This document shows, in pieces, positions 18,894 through 26,633 of a stretch of DNA of 45,162 nucleotides. Each line of letters starts with the position of its first letter. Position 1 is the first letter of the stretch. Below the pieces are notes generated by a model that saw nothing but the letters and a program-made list of their open reading frames with translations, was not told where the DNA came from and did no database searches. Position numbers and translations under genes: made by a program. Source of the DNA: Atribacterota bacterium (lineage in GTDB: Bacteria > Atribacterota > Atribacteria > Atribacterales > Caldatribacteriaceae); the NCBI GenBank assembly GCA_039638595.1, contig JBDIWM010000003.1, positions 50,427 to 95,588 on the forward strand. Reading direction: 5' to 3'.

Positions 18894-19860
18894 TGTAATA
18901 CACCTCCTGAGCTCTATTAATTCCCTCTTGAATCCTAAGGGGAATTCCTTGGCTCGATACAATCGTTCCCAGAACATGACACAAAGCCACGATGAGTTGA
19001 GGCGTTCGATATTCCCGGTGGTCAATGCGGATGATCTGGTTTTCCTTCCGTTTTAATCGGTTTACACCTCCCATATCTTGTTTGACAAGGTCATCGAGCA
19101 CCTGGTCCACATCCACACCTCCAGGAAGACGAATGGTGGTGAAAACTGGTGAAGCGATTTCGTCCCTTTTAACCAGAAGCTCTAATCCCATGGTTTTTAT
19201 GCCAGCGCGGAGGGTTTTTTTGATTTTCTGGTACTCTATAAGGCGATTTTTTTCGAGCATCGTTTCAATTGAAGCAAGGAATTGAGAGGAAAATTGGCCT
19301 CCGTAAGGGTATTGCCAGTCATCGGTCCTCTGAAAACCTCTTAAAGCTTTTTTGCTGGTGCTTACAAGATGTATCGCTTCCGATGCCCCTGTTACCAGAA
19401 CATCCACATCCCATTCATCCACGGCAAGTTCTACCATCCCCAGCGTATCCCAGGCTGAAACTACACAACCAATCCCTTTTGCCCGACACGTTTTTGCAAT
19501 CGGTGCAACGTCCACTACCAGTCCCGTCGATGTTTCGTGAACGGTGAGAAGCAATCCTTTTATGGTTTTTCCACCGATGCTTTGCCAGAGGAGTTCGATA
19601 TCCTCTTCTCGTATCGTTTCTCCCCACTCACTGCCCAGGCGAATGACGTTAAACCCTGACTGTTCGGCAATACTTGCCCAGTGGTCACTATCTTCCCCCA
19701 TAATGGGTACAAGAAGTGTCGCTCCTGGTGGGAAAAAGCTAACCGTCACTTTTGCTAAGACGGTATTTTTGACCTCTGGCCACAGCATCACATCACTTTT
19801 TGTTCCCAGGGTCATTTTCAGTTTAGATATGACCTCTTGAACGGACCTTTGCTCCTCCAT
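18886..19860 (-). CDS. Class V aminotransferase-like protein without the PLP lysine
   Basis: This 324-residue protein is clearly related to serine-pyruvate/alanine-glyoxylate aminotransferases: VHETSTGLVVDV near residue 107, and DEWDVDVLVTGASEA near 148, where relatives have VDVxVTGSQKAL. The Schiff-base lysine is replaced by E161. The Asp that holds the pyridine nitrogen (VDA) is S135. The phosphate-binding GSGTGA region and the first ~40 residues of the fold are absent or altered. It therefore should not work as a PLP enzyme. It sits where the aminotransferase partner of SerA is expected, right behind the serine T-box. The start could be 19860 (GGGGG upstream) or 19872. Confidence 0.75.
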   Translation of the reverse strand: MEEQRSVQEVISKLKMTLGTKSDVMLWPEVKNTVLAKVTVSFFPPGATLLVPIMGEDSDHWASIAEQSGFNVIRLGSEWGETIREEDIELLWQSIGGKTIKGLLLTVHETSTGLVVDVAPIAKTCRAKGIGCVVSAWDTLGMVELAVDEWDVDVLVTGASEAIHLVSTSKKALRGFQRTDDWQYPYGGQFSSQFLASIETMLEKNRLIEYQKIKKTLRAGIKTMGLELLVKRDEIASPVFTTIRLPGGVDVDQVLDDLVKQDMGGVNRLKRKENQIIRIDHREYRTPQLIVALCHVLGTIVSSQGIPLRIQEGINRAQEVYYNE

Positions 19861-19878
19861 ATTCGCCCCCATTTAAAT

Positions 19879-19908
19879 AAAAAACTCTCGCCCAGGGGCG
19901 AGAGTTTT
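19879..19908 (-). terminator. T-box regulated intrinsic terminator
   Basis: On the minus strand AAAACTCTCGCC pairs with GGCGAGAGTTTT around a CCTG loop and is followed by a run of T. Its 5' arm overlaps the region after the antiterminator, as in standard T-box leaders. Confidence 0.9.
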
Positions 19909-20111
19909 CCCGCGGTGCCACCCTCATTCAATGGGTTCACCCATCCTCATTAGGCTAACGCCTTCGGCGGAAGTAGCTACTCTCCTTTCACCACTTCGGC
20001 TCCAGGACGGATTCAAAGGAGAGAAAAACCGGTTTACACCTTCATCCGGATCTCTGTGTATTTCTCTTTCCTTTTACTATTTCCCTTCTTCGCCTTTATC
20101 AATTATTGAAT
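19879..20111 (-). promoter_or_regulatory. T-box riboswitch, serine specifier (UCC)
   Basis: The leader reads on the minus strand. The T-box core AGGGTGGCACCGCGG occupies plus-strand 19910-19924. The AGTA motif of stem I and the distal loop GGTGTAAACCGG are present. GAA-TCC-G-TCCTGGAGC on the 3' side of stem I places the specifier codon UCC at 20009-20011 (serine). The UGGC bulge can pair with a GCCA tRNA end, and serine tRNAs have a G discriminator. Uncharged tRNA-Ser(GGA) should favour the antiterminator over the terminator at 19879-19908. It controls the downstream genes from 19860 leftward. Confidence 0.93.
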
Positions 20112-20118
20112 TGACCAT

Positions 20119-20147
20119 ATCTTAACTAGCTTCAAAGGGAAAGTCAA
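20119..20147 (-). promoter_or_regulatory. Promoter of the serine T-box operon
   Basis: On the minus strand TTGACT (20142-20147) and TAAGAT (20119-20124) are 17 bases apart. The predicted start near 20112 gives a leader of about 235 bases up to the terminator, the right size for a T-box. Confidence 0.75.
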
Positions 20148-20260
20148 GGAAGTGGAAGAGAAAGTTTTGAGAAAAAGAGACAGCCGAGAATCAAGAAATG
20201 GTTTGAGTTTTACCTTTTTTCCTGGGCAGTGGAAGCAGACACGATGCTTTCTCAGTTGGA

Positions 20261-20289
20261 TTGACCTTCCTCTTTGTATGCATTAAAAT
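20261..20289 (+). promoter_or_regulatory. Promoter of vapBC
   Basis: TTGACC at 20261-20266 and TAAAAT at 20284-20289 with a 17-base spacer. The start near 20296 lies just before the GGGAGG ribosome site. The 110 bases between this and the T-box promoter show nothing else. Confidence 0.7.
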
Positions 20290-20310
20290 GTGTATTGGGA
20301 GGTGTATTCA

Positions 20311-20511
20311 ATGCGTACGAATATTGTCATTGACGATGAACTCTTAAAGGAAGCAATGGAATTAGCCCGGGTCAAAACCAAAAAAGAGGCTGTGGCGGTT
20401 GCCCTCCAGGAATTCGTCCGAAATAGAAGGAGAAAAAATCTTGGGGAATTGAAGGGGAAAATACAATTCGCTGAAGAGTACGATTATAAAAGTATGAGGA
20501 ATACCCTGTGA
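20311..20511 (+). CDS. vapB: VapB-family antitoxin
   Basis: This is a 66-residue protein. The N-terminus RTNIVIDDELLKEAMELA followed by KTKKEAVAVALQEFV is the ribbon-helix-helix DNA-binding fold of VapB antitoxins. The C-terminal tail (KIQFAEEYDYKSMR) would wrap the toxin. It neutralises the PIN-domain toxin encoded next and normally represses its own promoter. I chose the ATG at 20311 for its GGGAGGTG ribosome site, although the open frame extends seven codons upstream. The gene overlaps vapC by GTGA. Confidence 0.9.
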   Translation: MRTNIVIDDELLKEAMELARVKTKKEAVAVALQEFVRNRRRKNLGELKGKIQFAEEYDYKSMRNTL

Positions 20512-20906
20512 TTCTGGTCGACACTTCGGTGCTCATCCCCTTTCTGAAAGGAATCGAAAACGAAAAAACCAGAAAATTTGAGGAACTGCTCAAGAAGAGT
20601 ATTCCTTTTGGAATCAATTATTGCATTTACCAGGAAGTTTTGCAGGGTGCTCGAGACGAAAAGGAATTCAGAGTCTTGGAAAAGTACCTCTCTTCGCAGA
20701 TATTTTATGAATTCCAATATGGTCGTGAATCGTATCAAAAAGCAGCCCTTCTTTATCTCCGTTGCCGGAAAGCGGGGTTCACGATACGCAGTACCGTCGA
20801 TCTTATCATCGTTCAGACAGCGATTGAAAATGGTCTCTACCTTTTGCATGACGACCGAGATTTCACAATCATTGCCAGAGTCGAGAATAAATTGATGGAA
20901 TGGTAA
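20508..20906 (+). CDS. vapC: VapC-family PIN-domain ribonuclease toxin
   Basis: This 132-residue PIN domain has its acidic residues in place: VDTSVLIPF (D5), the Glu in YQEVLQGA, STVDLIIVQTA and HDDRDF. These coordinate Mg/Mn for RNA cleavage. Toxins of this family typically cut tRNA or rRNA. Translation starts at a GTG overlapping the vapB stop, which couples toxin to antitoxin. The pair appears intact, unlike the two MNT/HEPN loci in the same window. It is divergent from the serine T-box operon that carries the RtcB repair ligase. A link between tRNA cleavage and repair is only a thought. Confidence 0.92.
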   Translation: MILVDTSVLIPFLKGIENEKTRKFEELLKKSIPFGINYCIYQEVLQGARDEKEFRVLEKYLSSQIFYEFQYGRESYQKAALLYLRCRKAGFTIRSTVDLIIVQTAIENGLYLLHDDRDFTIIARVENKLMEW

Positions 20907-21016
20907 AGGCAACGTGTCGTTTGGTTTTCGGTTTGCCATTCTTTAGAAAGTTGAAACCAGAAAACCAGACGTTTCTGCCTGTTCTGCGTGTTAAAATAAT
21001 AATATAGGTGTTCGAT

Positions 21017-21637
21017 GTGGGTACTATCTGGCATCAAAAATTGGGAAAGAGGCTTCTTGATCTTATTTTGGCCGCAGTGGCAATGGTAGTGCTTTCTCCG
21101 GTCATTGTGGTGGTGGCATCACTCATTTATTTCACCATGGGTAGGCCAGTACTGTTTCGTCAGCGCCGCCCTGGCCTCCACGGGAAACCATTTCTCCTTT
21201 ATAAGTTTCGGACCATGCTGGTACTCTATGACCAGGAAGGTAATCCTCTTCCTGATGAGAAACGCTTGACGAAATTGGGAAAATTCCTGCGTCGCACTTC
21301 CTTAGACGAACTTCCAGAATTATGGAATATCCTGCGGGGGGATATGAGTTTTGTCGGTCCCAGACCTTTACTCATGGAATACCTTTCGCGCTACACCCCG
21401 GAACAGGCCCGTCGCCATGAAGTAAAACCAGGCCTCACTGGATGGGCTCAGGTCCACGGACGAAATGCCATATCCTGGGAGGAAAAGTTTAAGCTGGATG
21501 TGTGGTACGTGGACCACTGGAATTTGAAGCTGGATTTGCAAATCCTCTGGAAGACGTTATTTTTGGTGTTGAAAGGGGAAGGCATTAGTGCTGAAGGACA
21601 TGTCACTATGCCTGAATTTAGGGGAAAAACGGGGTGA
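21017..21637 (+). CDS. Phosphoglycosyl transferase (PglC/WcaJ-type sugar transferase)
   Basis: This protein of about 206 residues has one N-terminal re-entrant membrane helix (KLGKRLLDLILAAVAMVVLSP) and then the polyprenyl-phosphate sugar-1-phosphate transferase core: RPVLFRQRRPGLHGKPF, KFRTM, RTSLDELPELWNILRGDMSFVGPRP and PGLTGWAQ. The Asp-Glu pair in LDELPEL is the catalytic dyad of the small monotopic family. It puts the first sugar on undecaprenyl phosphate on the cytoplasmic face. The GTG at 21017 has AGGTG six bases before it. The reported longer start at 21008 overlaps that site. It heads a glycan cluster with PglD- and PglF-like genes. An extended -10 (TGTTAAAAT, 20989-20997) may be its promoter. 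Confidence 0.88.
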   Translation: MGTIWHQKLGKRLLDLILAAVAMVVLSPVIVVVASLIYFTMGRPVLFRQRRPGLHGKPFLLYKFRTMLVLYDQEGNPLPDEKRLTKLGKFLRRTSLDELPELWNILRGDMSFVGPRPLLMEYLSRYTPEQARRHEVKPGLTGWAQVHGRNAISWEEKFKLDVWYVDHWNLKLDLQILWKTLFLVLKGEGISAEGHVTMPEFRGKTG

Positions 21638-21641
21638 AGCA

Positions 21642-22268
21642 ATGAACGGAGTTGTGGTTGTGGGGGGAGGAGGGCATGCCAAAGTGGTTCTCGCTACGCT
21701 TTTAGCGGCGGATTTTTCGGTCGAGGGAATTCTTGATGATAATGAGACAAAGTGGGGGCGAAAAATCTTTGATATTCCCATCCTCGGTCCTCTGGAGATG
21801 CTTCGATCGGGAAAGTTTGTTCGGGCTGTTGTTGCCGTGGGCGACAATAAGATGCGCAAAAAAATTGTAGAAGACTTCGGGGGTTGTTGTGAATGGGTTA
21901 CCGCCGTTCATCCTCATTCTTTTGTTTCCCAGGATGTCAGGATTGGAAAAGGAACGGTAGTATTTGCAGGTACTGTGATTCAGCCTGGCACCGCGGTAGG
22001 AGACCATGTTATTATTAATACCGGCGTGACTGTGGATCACGACTGCACTGTGGGCGATTTTGTTCACCTTGCTCCTGGGGTACATCTTGCAGGTTCGGTT
22101 GTGGTTGAGGAAGGGAGTTTTTTGGGTATTGGTAGCGTAGTGATACCCGAAAAATCGGTCGGTTGCTGGGCTACCGTAGGTGCAGGAGCGGTGGTTATTC
22201 GAGATGTTCCTCCTTTGACCACCGTAGTGGGTATACCTGCAAAACCTGTACTGGGTGAGAAGAAGTAA
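21642..22268 (+). CDS. PglD/NeuD-type sugar O/N-acetyltransferase
   Basis: This is a 208-residue protein. The N-terminal Rossmann-like part (VVVVGGGGHAKVVLATLL) binds the nucleotide sugar. The C-terminal left-handed beta-helix is built from hexapeptide repeats (IGKGTVVFAGTVIQPGTAVGD and following turns) that bind acetyl-CoA, and the catalytic His is in VDHDCTVGDFVHLAPG. The family acetylates UDP-4-amino-4,6-dideoxy-GlcNAc in bacillosamine synthesis, or sialic acid. Start at the ATG 21642 after GGGGTGAAGC. It is five bases from the transferase gene. Its likely precursor-making genes are the PglF-like dehydratase downstream and an aminotransferase not seen here. Confidence 0.85.
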   Translation: MNGVVVVGGGGHAKVVLATLLAADFSVEGILDDNETKWGRKIFDIPILGPLEMLRSGKFVRAVVAVGDNKMRKKIVEDFGGCCEWVTAVHPHSFVSQDVRIGKGTVVFAGTVIQPGTAVGDHVIINTGVTVDHDCTVGDFVHLAPGVHLAGSVVVEEGSFLGIGSVVIPEKSVGCWATVGAGAVVIRDVPPLTTVVGIPAKPVLGEKK

Positions 22269-22340
22269 ATTACCTACCATGGAAAAACAAATTGACAGAC
22301 ATTGTGAGGAAAAAAACAATATAGGAGGGATGCATTCTTG

Positions 22341-22373
22341 ATGAAGCTTATAAAAGGGTTTCAGGTGATTTAA
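22341..22373 (+). CDS. Possible 10-codon leader peptide before the pglF-like gene
   Basis: ATGAAGCTTATAAAAGGG begins a tiny frame (MKLIKGFQVI) whose TAA stop overlaps the ATG of the dehydratase gene (TAATG). AGGAGGG lies upstream (22323-22329), with a spacing of 11 bases, and TTGACA at 22290-22295 may be a promoter element. It may couple translation or be chance. Confidence 0.25.
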   Translation: MKLIKGFQVI

Positions 22374-24217
22374 TGTCCTCTTCCTTTTTCAAAAGCGCGG
22401 TGGGGCATTTTTTGATTGACATTGCATCCCTGGTGTTGGCTACTGTTTTTGCCTTCTTTTTCCGATTTGAGTTTCGTTTGCCACAGGTTTATGCGCGGGT
22501 GATTCCTTGGGTGATTCTCAGAGAAATTCCTATTTTTCTCGTTTTCTATTTTCTTTTTCGCATTCATCAGCCGTTATGGGAGTATTTCAGTCTCGATGCT
22601 CTGCGGGACCTGGTGTTGGTTATAACCCTGGAAAAACTTACCTTTACGTTCCTGTATTTTATTTTTCCTTTTCAAAGTTTCCCCCGGTCGGTGGTGGTCA
22701 TCTCCTATACCACCACCCTGCTTTTCCTTTTTTTTGTGAGGGTGGTAGTCCGATGGTGGCATGAGAGGGAGAAAAGGAGAGAGGGTGTCAGGGGTGTGGC
22801 CCGGTCCAAGAGGGTTCTTGTTATCGGAGCTGGCGACGCCGGAGAGAAAATCCTGCGAGAGATTAAGGCGCACCCTGAGCTTGGATATGAGGTGGTTGGA
22901 TTGCTCGATGATGACCGTCACAAAAGAGGAAAGGTGATTCACGGAGCGAGAATTTTGGGAGGCATTGGGGATTTGCCCAGAATGGTGCAGGATTTGCATG
23001 TACATGAGGTCCTGATTGCCATTCCGTCGGCAAAACCGTCACTTTTCAGGCAAATTGTGACCCTGGCCTCTTCGGTAAAGGTTGCTTTGCGCACCTTGCC
23101 TGGTATATGGGAACTCATCGATGGGACAGTGAGCGTGAGCAAGCTGCGCAGAGTAAAGCTGGAAGACCTTCTGGAACGAGAGGTGGTAAGCCTTGATTCT
23201 TCTGCCATCAGCGAATATCTTGCGGACCGGGTGGTTCTTGTAACCGGTGCAGGAGGATCGATTGGTTCAGAAATTTGCCGACAGGTGGTTATGTACCATC
23301 CAAGAAGACTCCTTCTTCTTGGGCGGGGCGAGAATAGCATTTTTAATGTGGAGCTCGAACTCAGGTGGAAATATCCTGAACTCTCAATGCGAAGCTACAT
23401 CGCCGACATCCGGGATAGGGAACGGATTTTGGCCATCTTTGCCAGGGAAAAGCCAGAAGTGGTCTTTCATGCCGCGGCTCACAAACATGTACCATTGATG
23501 GAGGAAAACCCCTATGAAGCGATAACCAATAACATTTTTGGTACCGTGAACGTGATTGGAGCTTCTAGAGCTTACGGGGTGAAAAAGTTAATTTTTATAT
23601 CGACTGATAAAGCTGTGTATCCTGCAAATATCATGGGAGCCACCAAAAGAATTGGAGAAATGCTTCTGCGTGCTTATAGTGATTCGTCCACTCAGCTTAT
23701 CGGAGTGCGCTTTGGGAATGTGCTGGGGAGTCGGGGAAGCGTGGTGGAGGTGTTTCGAAAGCAACTGGAGGAGGGTTTACCCCTAACCATTACCCATCCT
23801 GACATGGAACGGTTTTTCATGACCATTGAAGAAGCAGTGGGACTTGTCCTGCAGGCTGGGGCAATGGGTCGTTCCGGAGATCTGTTTGTCCTGGACATGG
23901 GAAAGCCAGTCAAAATTCTGGATCTTGCCCGAAATTTCGTTGAGCTTTCAGGATATACCCTTGAGGAAGTCGGGATTCGGTTCATCGGAACGCGTTCAGG
24001 AGAACGAATTCGAGAAGACCTCTGGGAAAAAGAGGAAAAGGTTGAAAAAACCGTACATCCCAAAATCTTGCGAGTGCTTTCTTGGGGTGTTGTGGATGAC
24101 TCCTTTCTGCGGGAACTGGAAAGATTCAAAGATCACGCAAAAGCCGAAAATCCTTCGGAATGTCTTGCTCTGCTTCAAGACATCATTGCTCGGTTCGGGA
24201 CTCCAAAAGGAAGTTAA
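22373..24217 (+). CDS. UDP-GlcNAc 4,6-dehydratase, membrane-bound (PglF/CapD/FlaA1 type)
   Basis: This is a 614-residue protein. About four membrane helices occupy residues 8-125. A first Rossmann domain (VLVIGAGDAGEKIL, near 147) is followed by the SDR catalytic domain (VVLVTGAGGSIGSE near 285, then STDKAVYPANIMGATKR near 400). In this group the usual Tyr of the SDR triad is replaced by Met in NIMGATK, as here. It makes the 4-keto-6-deoxy sugar nucleotide that an aminotransferase and PglD then convert to UDP-diNAc-bacillosamine. It shares strand and order with the PglC and PglD homologues. No aminotransferase (PglE) is present nearby, so that step must be encoded elsewhere or the end sugar differs. 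Confidence 0.9.
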   Translation: MSSSFFKSAVGHFLIDIASLVLATVFAFFFRFEFRLPQVYARVIPWVILREIPIFLVFYFLFRIHQPLWEYFSLDALRDLVLVITLEKLTFTFLYFIFPFQSFPRSVVVISYTTTLLFLFFVRVVVRWWHEREKRREGVRGVARSKRVLVIGAGDAGEKILREIKAHPELGYEVVGLLDDDRHKRGKVIHGARILGGIGDLPRMVQDLHVHEVLIAIPSAKPSLFRQIVTLASSVKVALRTLPGIWELIDGTVSVSKLRRVKLEDLLEREVVSLDSSAISEYLADRVVLVTGAGGSIGSEICRQVVMYHPRRLLLLGRGENSIFNVELELRWKYPELSMRSYIADIRDRERILAIFAREKPEVVFHAAAHKHVPLMEENPYEAITNNIFGTVNVIGASRAYGVKKLIFISTDKAVYPANIMGATKRIGEMLLRAYSDSSTQLIGVRFGNVLGSRGSVVEVFRKQLEEGLPLTITHPDMERFFMTIEEAVGLVLQAGAMGRSGDLFVLDMGKPVKILDLARNFVELSGYTLEEVGIRFIGTRSGERIREDLWEKEEKVEKTVHPKILRVLSWGVVDDSFLRELERFKDHAKAENPSECLALLQDIIARFGTPKGS

Positions 24218-24321
24218 TGATATCGACTTTCGGCAATAATCTGAAGCGGAATATCTTTCTGGAAGATTTGATTCTAAGCGTGATAGACGTTGTGGAATAA
24301 TATCTTGAGGAGGTACAGAGC

Positions 24322-25452
24322 ATGGAAAAACGAAGACTCGGTCAGACCGATGTAACCCTTTCCTTGGTCGGCCTTGGTGGTTTTCACCTGGTGGAACTCC
24401 TTTTTGAGGATGCGGTGCGGTTGGTGAATGGCTATCTTGATCTGGGAGGAAATTATCTGGAAACAGCGGAAAGTTATGGCCATGGAGATTCGGAACGAAA
24501 GATTGGTGCCGTGTTAAAAACTCGCCGCAGGGAATGCGTGGTGGCGACGAAATCAAAAAGTAGAACCAGGAAAGAAATTGTACAATCAATCGATGGAAGC
24601 CTCAAGAGATTGCAGACGGACTGGATTGACCTCTTTTTTATCCATGAGTTCAACCGCTATGAGGTCCTCGATGCGGTGAGTGCTCCAGGTGGAGCGCTGG
24701 AAGGGATAGAAGAGGCCAAAAATGCTGGGAAAATCCGTTACGTAGCTTTTTCAAACCACGTAACCCCAGAAGTGGCTGAAAAGGCGCTTTCGCTCTATCC
24801 ATTTGATGCTCTAATGATTCCCCTAAATTATTTTGATCGGTTTCATTTTCCAGGTTGGGAAGAAAGAGTGATACCTCTGGCACAGTTAAAAGGTGCTGGA
24901 GTACTGGCCATGAAGGTTTTTTCTGATGGGTTTTTGTGGCAAAACCCTGAGGCAGCCCTCCGGTATACGCTTTCGCTTCCGGTGAGCTGTCTGGTTCTGG
25001 GGGCCAATACCGAAGAGTACCTGCGAAGCGATATGGCTTTGGTGGAACAACTCACCCCCATGAGCGAGGAAGAGAAAGAACGGTGGTTTTTCGATGCTCC
25101 AGAACTCGGTCAGTACGTGTGTCGGCAGTGCGGTAAGTGTCTGCCTTGCCCACAGGGGATTGATATCCCAAAGATTTTCCTCCTTGAAGGGCAATATGAC
25201 CGACAAATGAAGGATGACCAGGTTCGCAATCCAGCGGAATATGCCCTCCGGGACCGCCTGCGTTTCTGGTTTGGGAACCAGGACTATGCGCAGGAAACCT
25301 ATGCATCGATGGCGCCAAACGCTCTTACCTGTAATCAGTGTGGTGAATGTGAAAAACGCTGTCCGTACGGGTTACGCATTGTGCGAAAACTGGTCATTGC
25401 CCATGAGAAGCTGACGGATAGCCGTCCTGCAGGATATACCCGAATTTTCTGA
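24322..25452 (+). CDS. Aldo/keto reductase with C-terminal 4Fe-4S ferredoxin-like region
   Basis: This is a 376-residue protein. Residues 1-260 form an AKR barrel, with the catalytic Tyr in TAESYGHG near 54, the Lys in VATKSK near 77 and the His in FFIHEF near 103. The C-terminal part contains two cysteine clusters, CRQCGKCLPC and CNQCGECEKRC, as in AKRs fused to a dicluster-type ferredoxin domain. Such fusions occur widely in anaerobes, and their physiological substrates are mostly unknown. A GAGGAGG ribosome site precedes the ATG. About 100 bases separate it from the glycan cluster, and it may be transcribed alone. Confidence 0.88.
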   Translation: MEKRRLGQTDVTLSLVGLGGFHLVELLFEDAVRLVNGYLDLGGNYLETAESYGHGDSERKIGAVLKTRRRECVVATKSKSRTRKEIVQSIDGSLKRLQTDWIDLFFIHEFNRYEVLDAVSAPGGALEGIEEAKNAGKIRYVAFSNHVTPEVAEKALSLYPFDALMIPLNYFDRFHFPGWEERVIPLAQLKGAGVLAMKVFSDGFLWQNPEAALRYTLSLPVSCLVLGANTEEYLRSDMALVEQLTPMSEEEKERWFFDAPELGQYVCRQCGKCLPCPQGIDIPKIFLLEGQYDRQMKDDQVRNPAEYALRDRLRFWFGNQDYAQETYASMAPNALTCNQCGECEKRCPYGLRIVRKLVIAHEKLTDSRPAGYTRIF

Positions 25453-25543
25453 GGGATAAATATCGTTACGCCGTGAAACTCAGCGACTTCAAAAGAGGTA
25501 GAAACTAATTACCAAAATTTTTTCCAAAGGATGTGGTGTCTTT

Positions 25544-26629
25544 TTGTTTGCCAAGGTTTTGGACCGATATGTGATGAGAGAAAGTGCTTCAGGAATGTTT
25601 CTGTGGGTCGGCGCAGTGACCATTGTGATGCTTGTTCAGGTACTTTTCGAGCTGGCAGAGTTTTTTGTGAATGAACAGGTTCCCTTGTTTGTGGCGATAG
25701 AAATCTTACTCCTCTACATTCCGGCTCAGATGGTGATGACCTTTCCCATTTCCGCACTTCTTGCGGCGGAACTCAATCTGGGAAGGCTAAGCCGGGATAG
25801 CGAACTCGTGGCCATTGAGGCAAGTGGAGTGAGCTTGAAGCGATTTCTCTGGCCTTATATTGTGTTTTCGCTTCTGGTGGCGTTGGGGTCTTTTGCCCTC
25901 AACGACCTGGTGGTTCCGGAAACTAACCATCGTGCCCAAGTTCTTTTGCGGGAATACGTTTACAAGAAGACTCCGCCCAGAATTCAGCAGAATGTCTTTT
26001 TCCGTGATTCGGAAGACCGCTATTTTTATGTGAATGAACTTGATAACCGTACCTGGGAAATGCGTCGAGTGATCATCTATGAGATGGGTAAGTCCCGCTT
26101 CTTTCCCAATGTGATTGTGGCTCAGAGAGCGCGCTGGTTAGAGGATCAGTGGCTCCTTGAAGACGGAGTACTGAGTCGGTACAACGATGAGGGTCGCCTG
26201 GAAGAAGAGATGGCCTTTTCGCGGATGACCATTGACATGAGAGAGGAACTCAAGGAATTTTTTGAAAAACAGCGCAATCCTGAGGAAATGTCTTTTCGGG
26301 AGCTCCGCCAGCAAATTGAAATCCTCAAGAAAGCTGGGTCAAATACCCAAAAGCTTGAAGTGGCCTATCACCTCAAATTTGCTCTTCCCTTTTCCGCTCT
26401 GATGTTTATTCTGATAGGAATGCCCCTGGGGTTGCAACGACGAAAAGATAGCAAAACCCTGGGAGTGATTGTCACCGTAATCCTTGCCTTCGTTTACTAT
26501 ATCCTTCTTTCGGTTTTTCGCTCTCTGGGGCGGGGAGAGATTATGGTTCCCTGGCTTGCAGCCTGGATGCCAGACATCGTATTTGGTGTTTTTGGTTTTG
26601 TGTTATACTTGCTGATGGATAGGAAGTGA
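25544..26629 (+). CDS. LptF/LptG-family lipopolysaccharide export permease
   Basis: This 361-residue membrane protein starts LFAKVLDRYVMRES, the usual amphipathic N-terminus of YjgP/YjgQ proteins. Three helices, a large periplasmic beta-jellyroll domain (about residues 135-260) and three C-terminal helices follow. Together with LptB and LptC this family moves lipopolysaccharide from the inner to the outer membrane, so it implies a diderm envelope. A TTG codon at 25544 is the start. The ribosome site is weak (AAAGGA at some distance). Next genes follow within four bases, so it heads an operon with TPR proteins. Confidence 0.87.
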   Translation: MFAKVLDRYVMRESASGMFLWVGAVTIVMLVQVLFELAEFFVNEQVPLFVAIEILLLYIPAQMVMTFPISALLAAELNLGRLSRDSELVAIEASGVSLKRFLWPYIVFSLLVALGSFALNDLVVPETNHRAQVLLREYVYKKTPPRIQQNVFFRDSEDRYFYVNELDNRTWEMRRVIIYEMGKSRFFPNVIVAQRARWLEDQWLLEDGVLSRYNDEGRLEEEMAFSRMTIDMREELKEFFEKQRNPEEMSFRELRQQIEILKKAGSNTQKLEVAYHLKFALPFSALMFILIGMPLGLQRRKDSKTLGVIVTVILAFVYYILLSVFRSLGRGEIMVPWLAAWMPDIVFGVFGFVLYLLMDRK

Positions 26630-26633
26630 GAGG

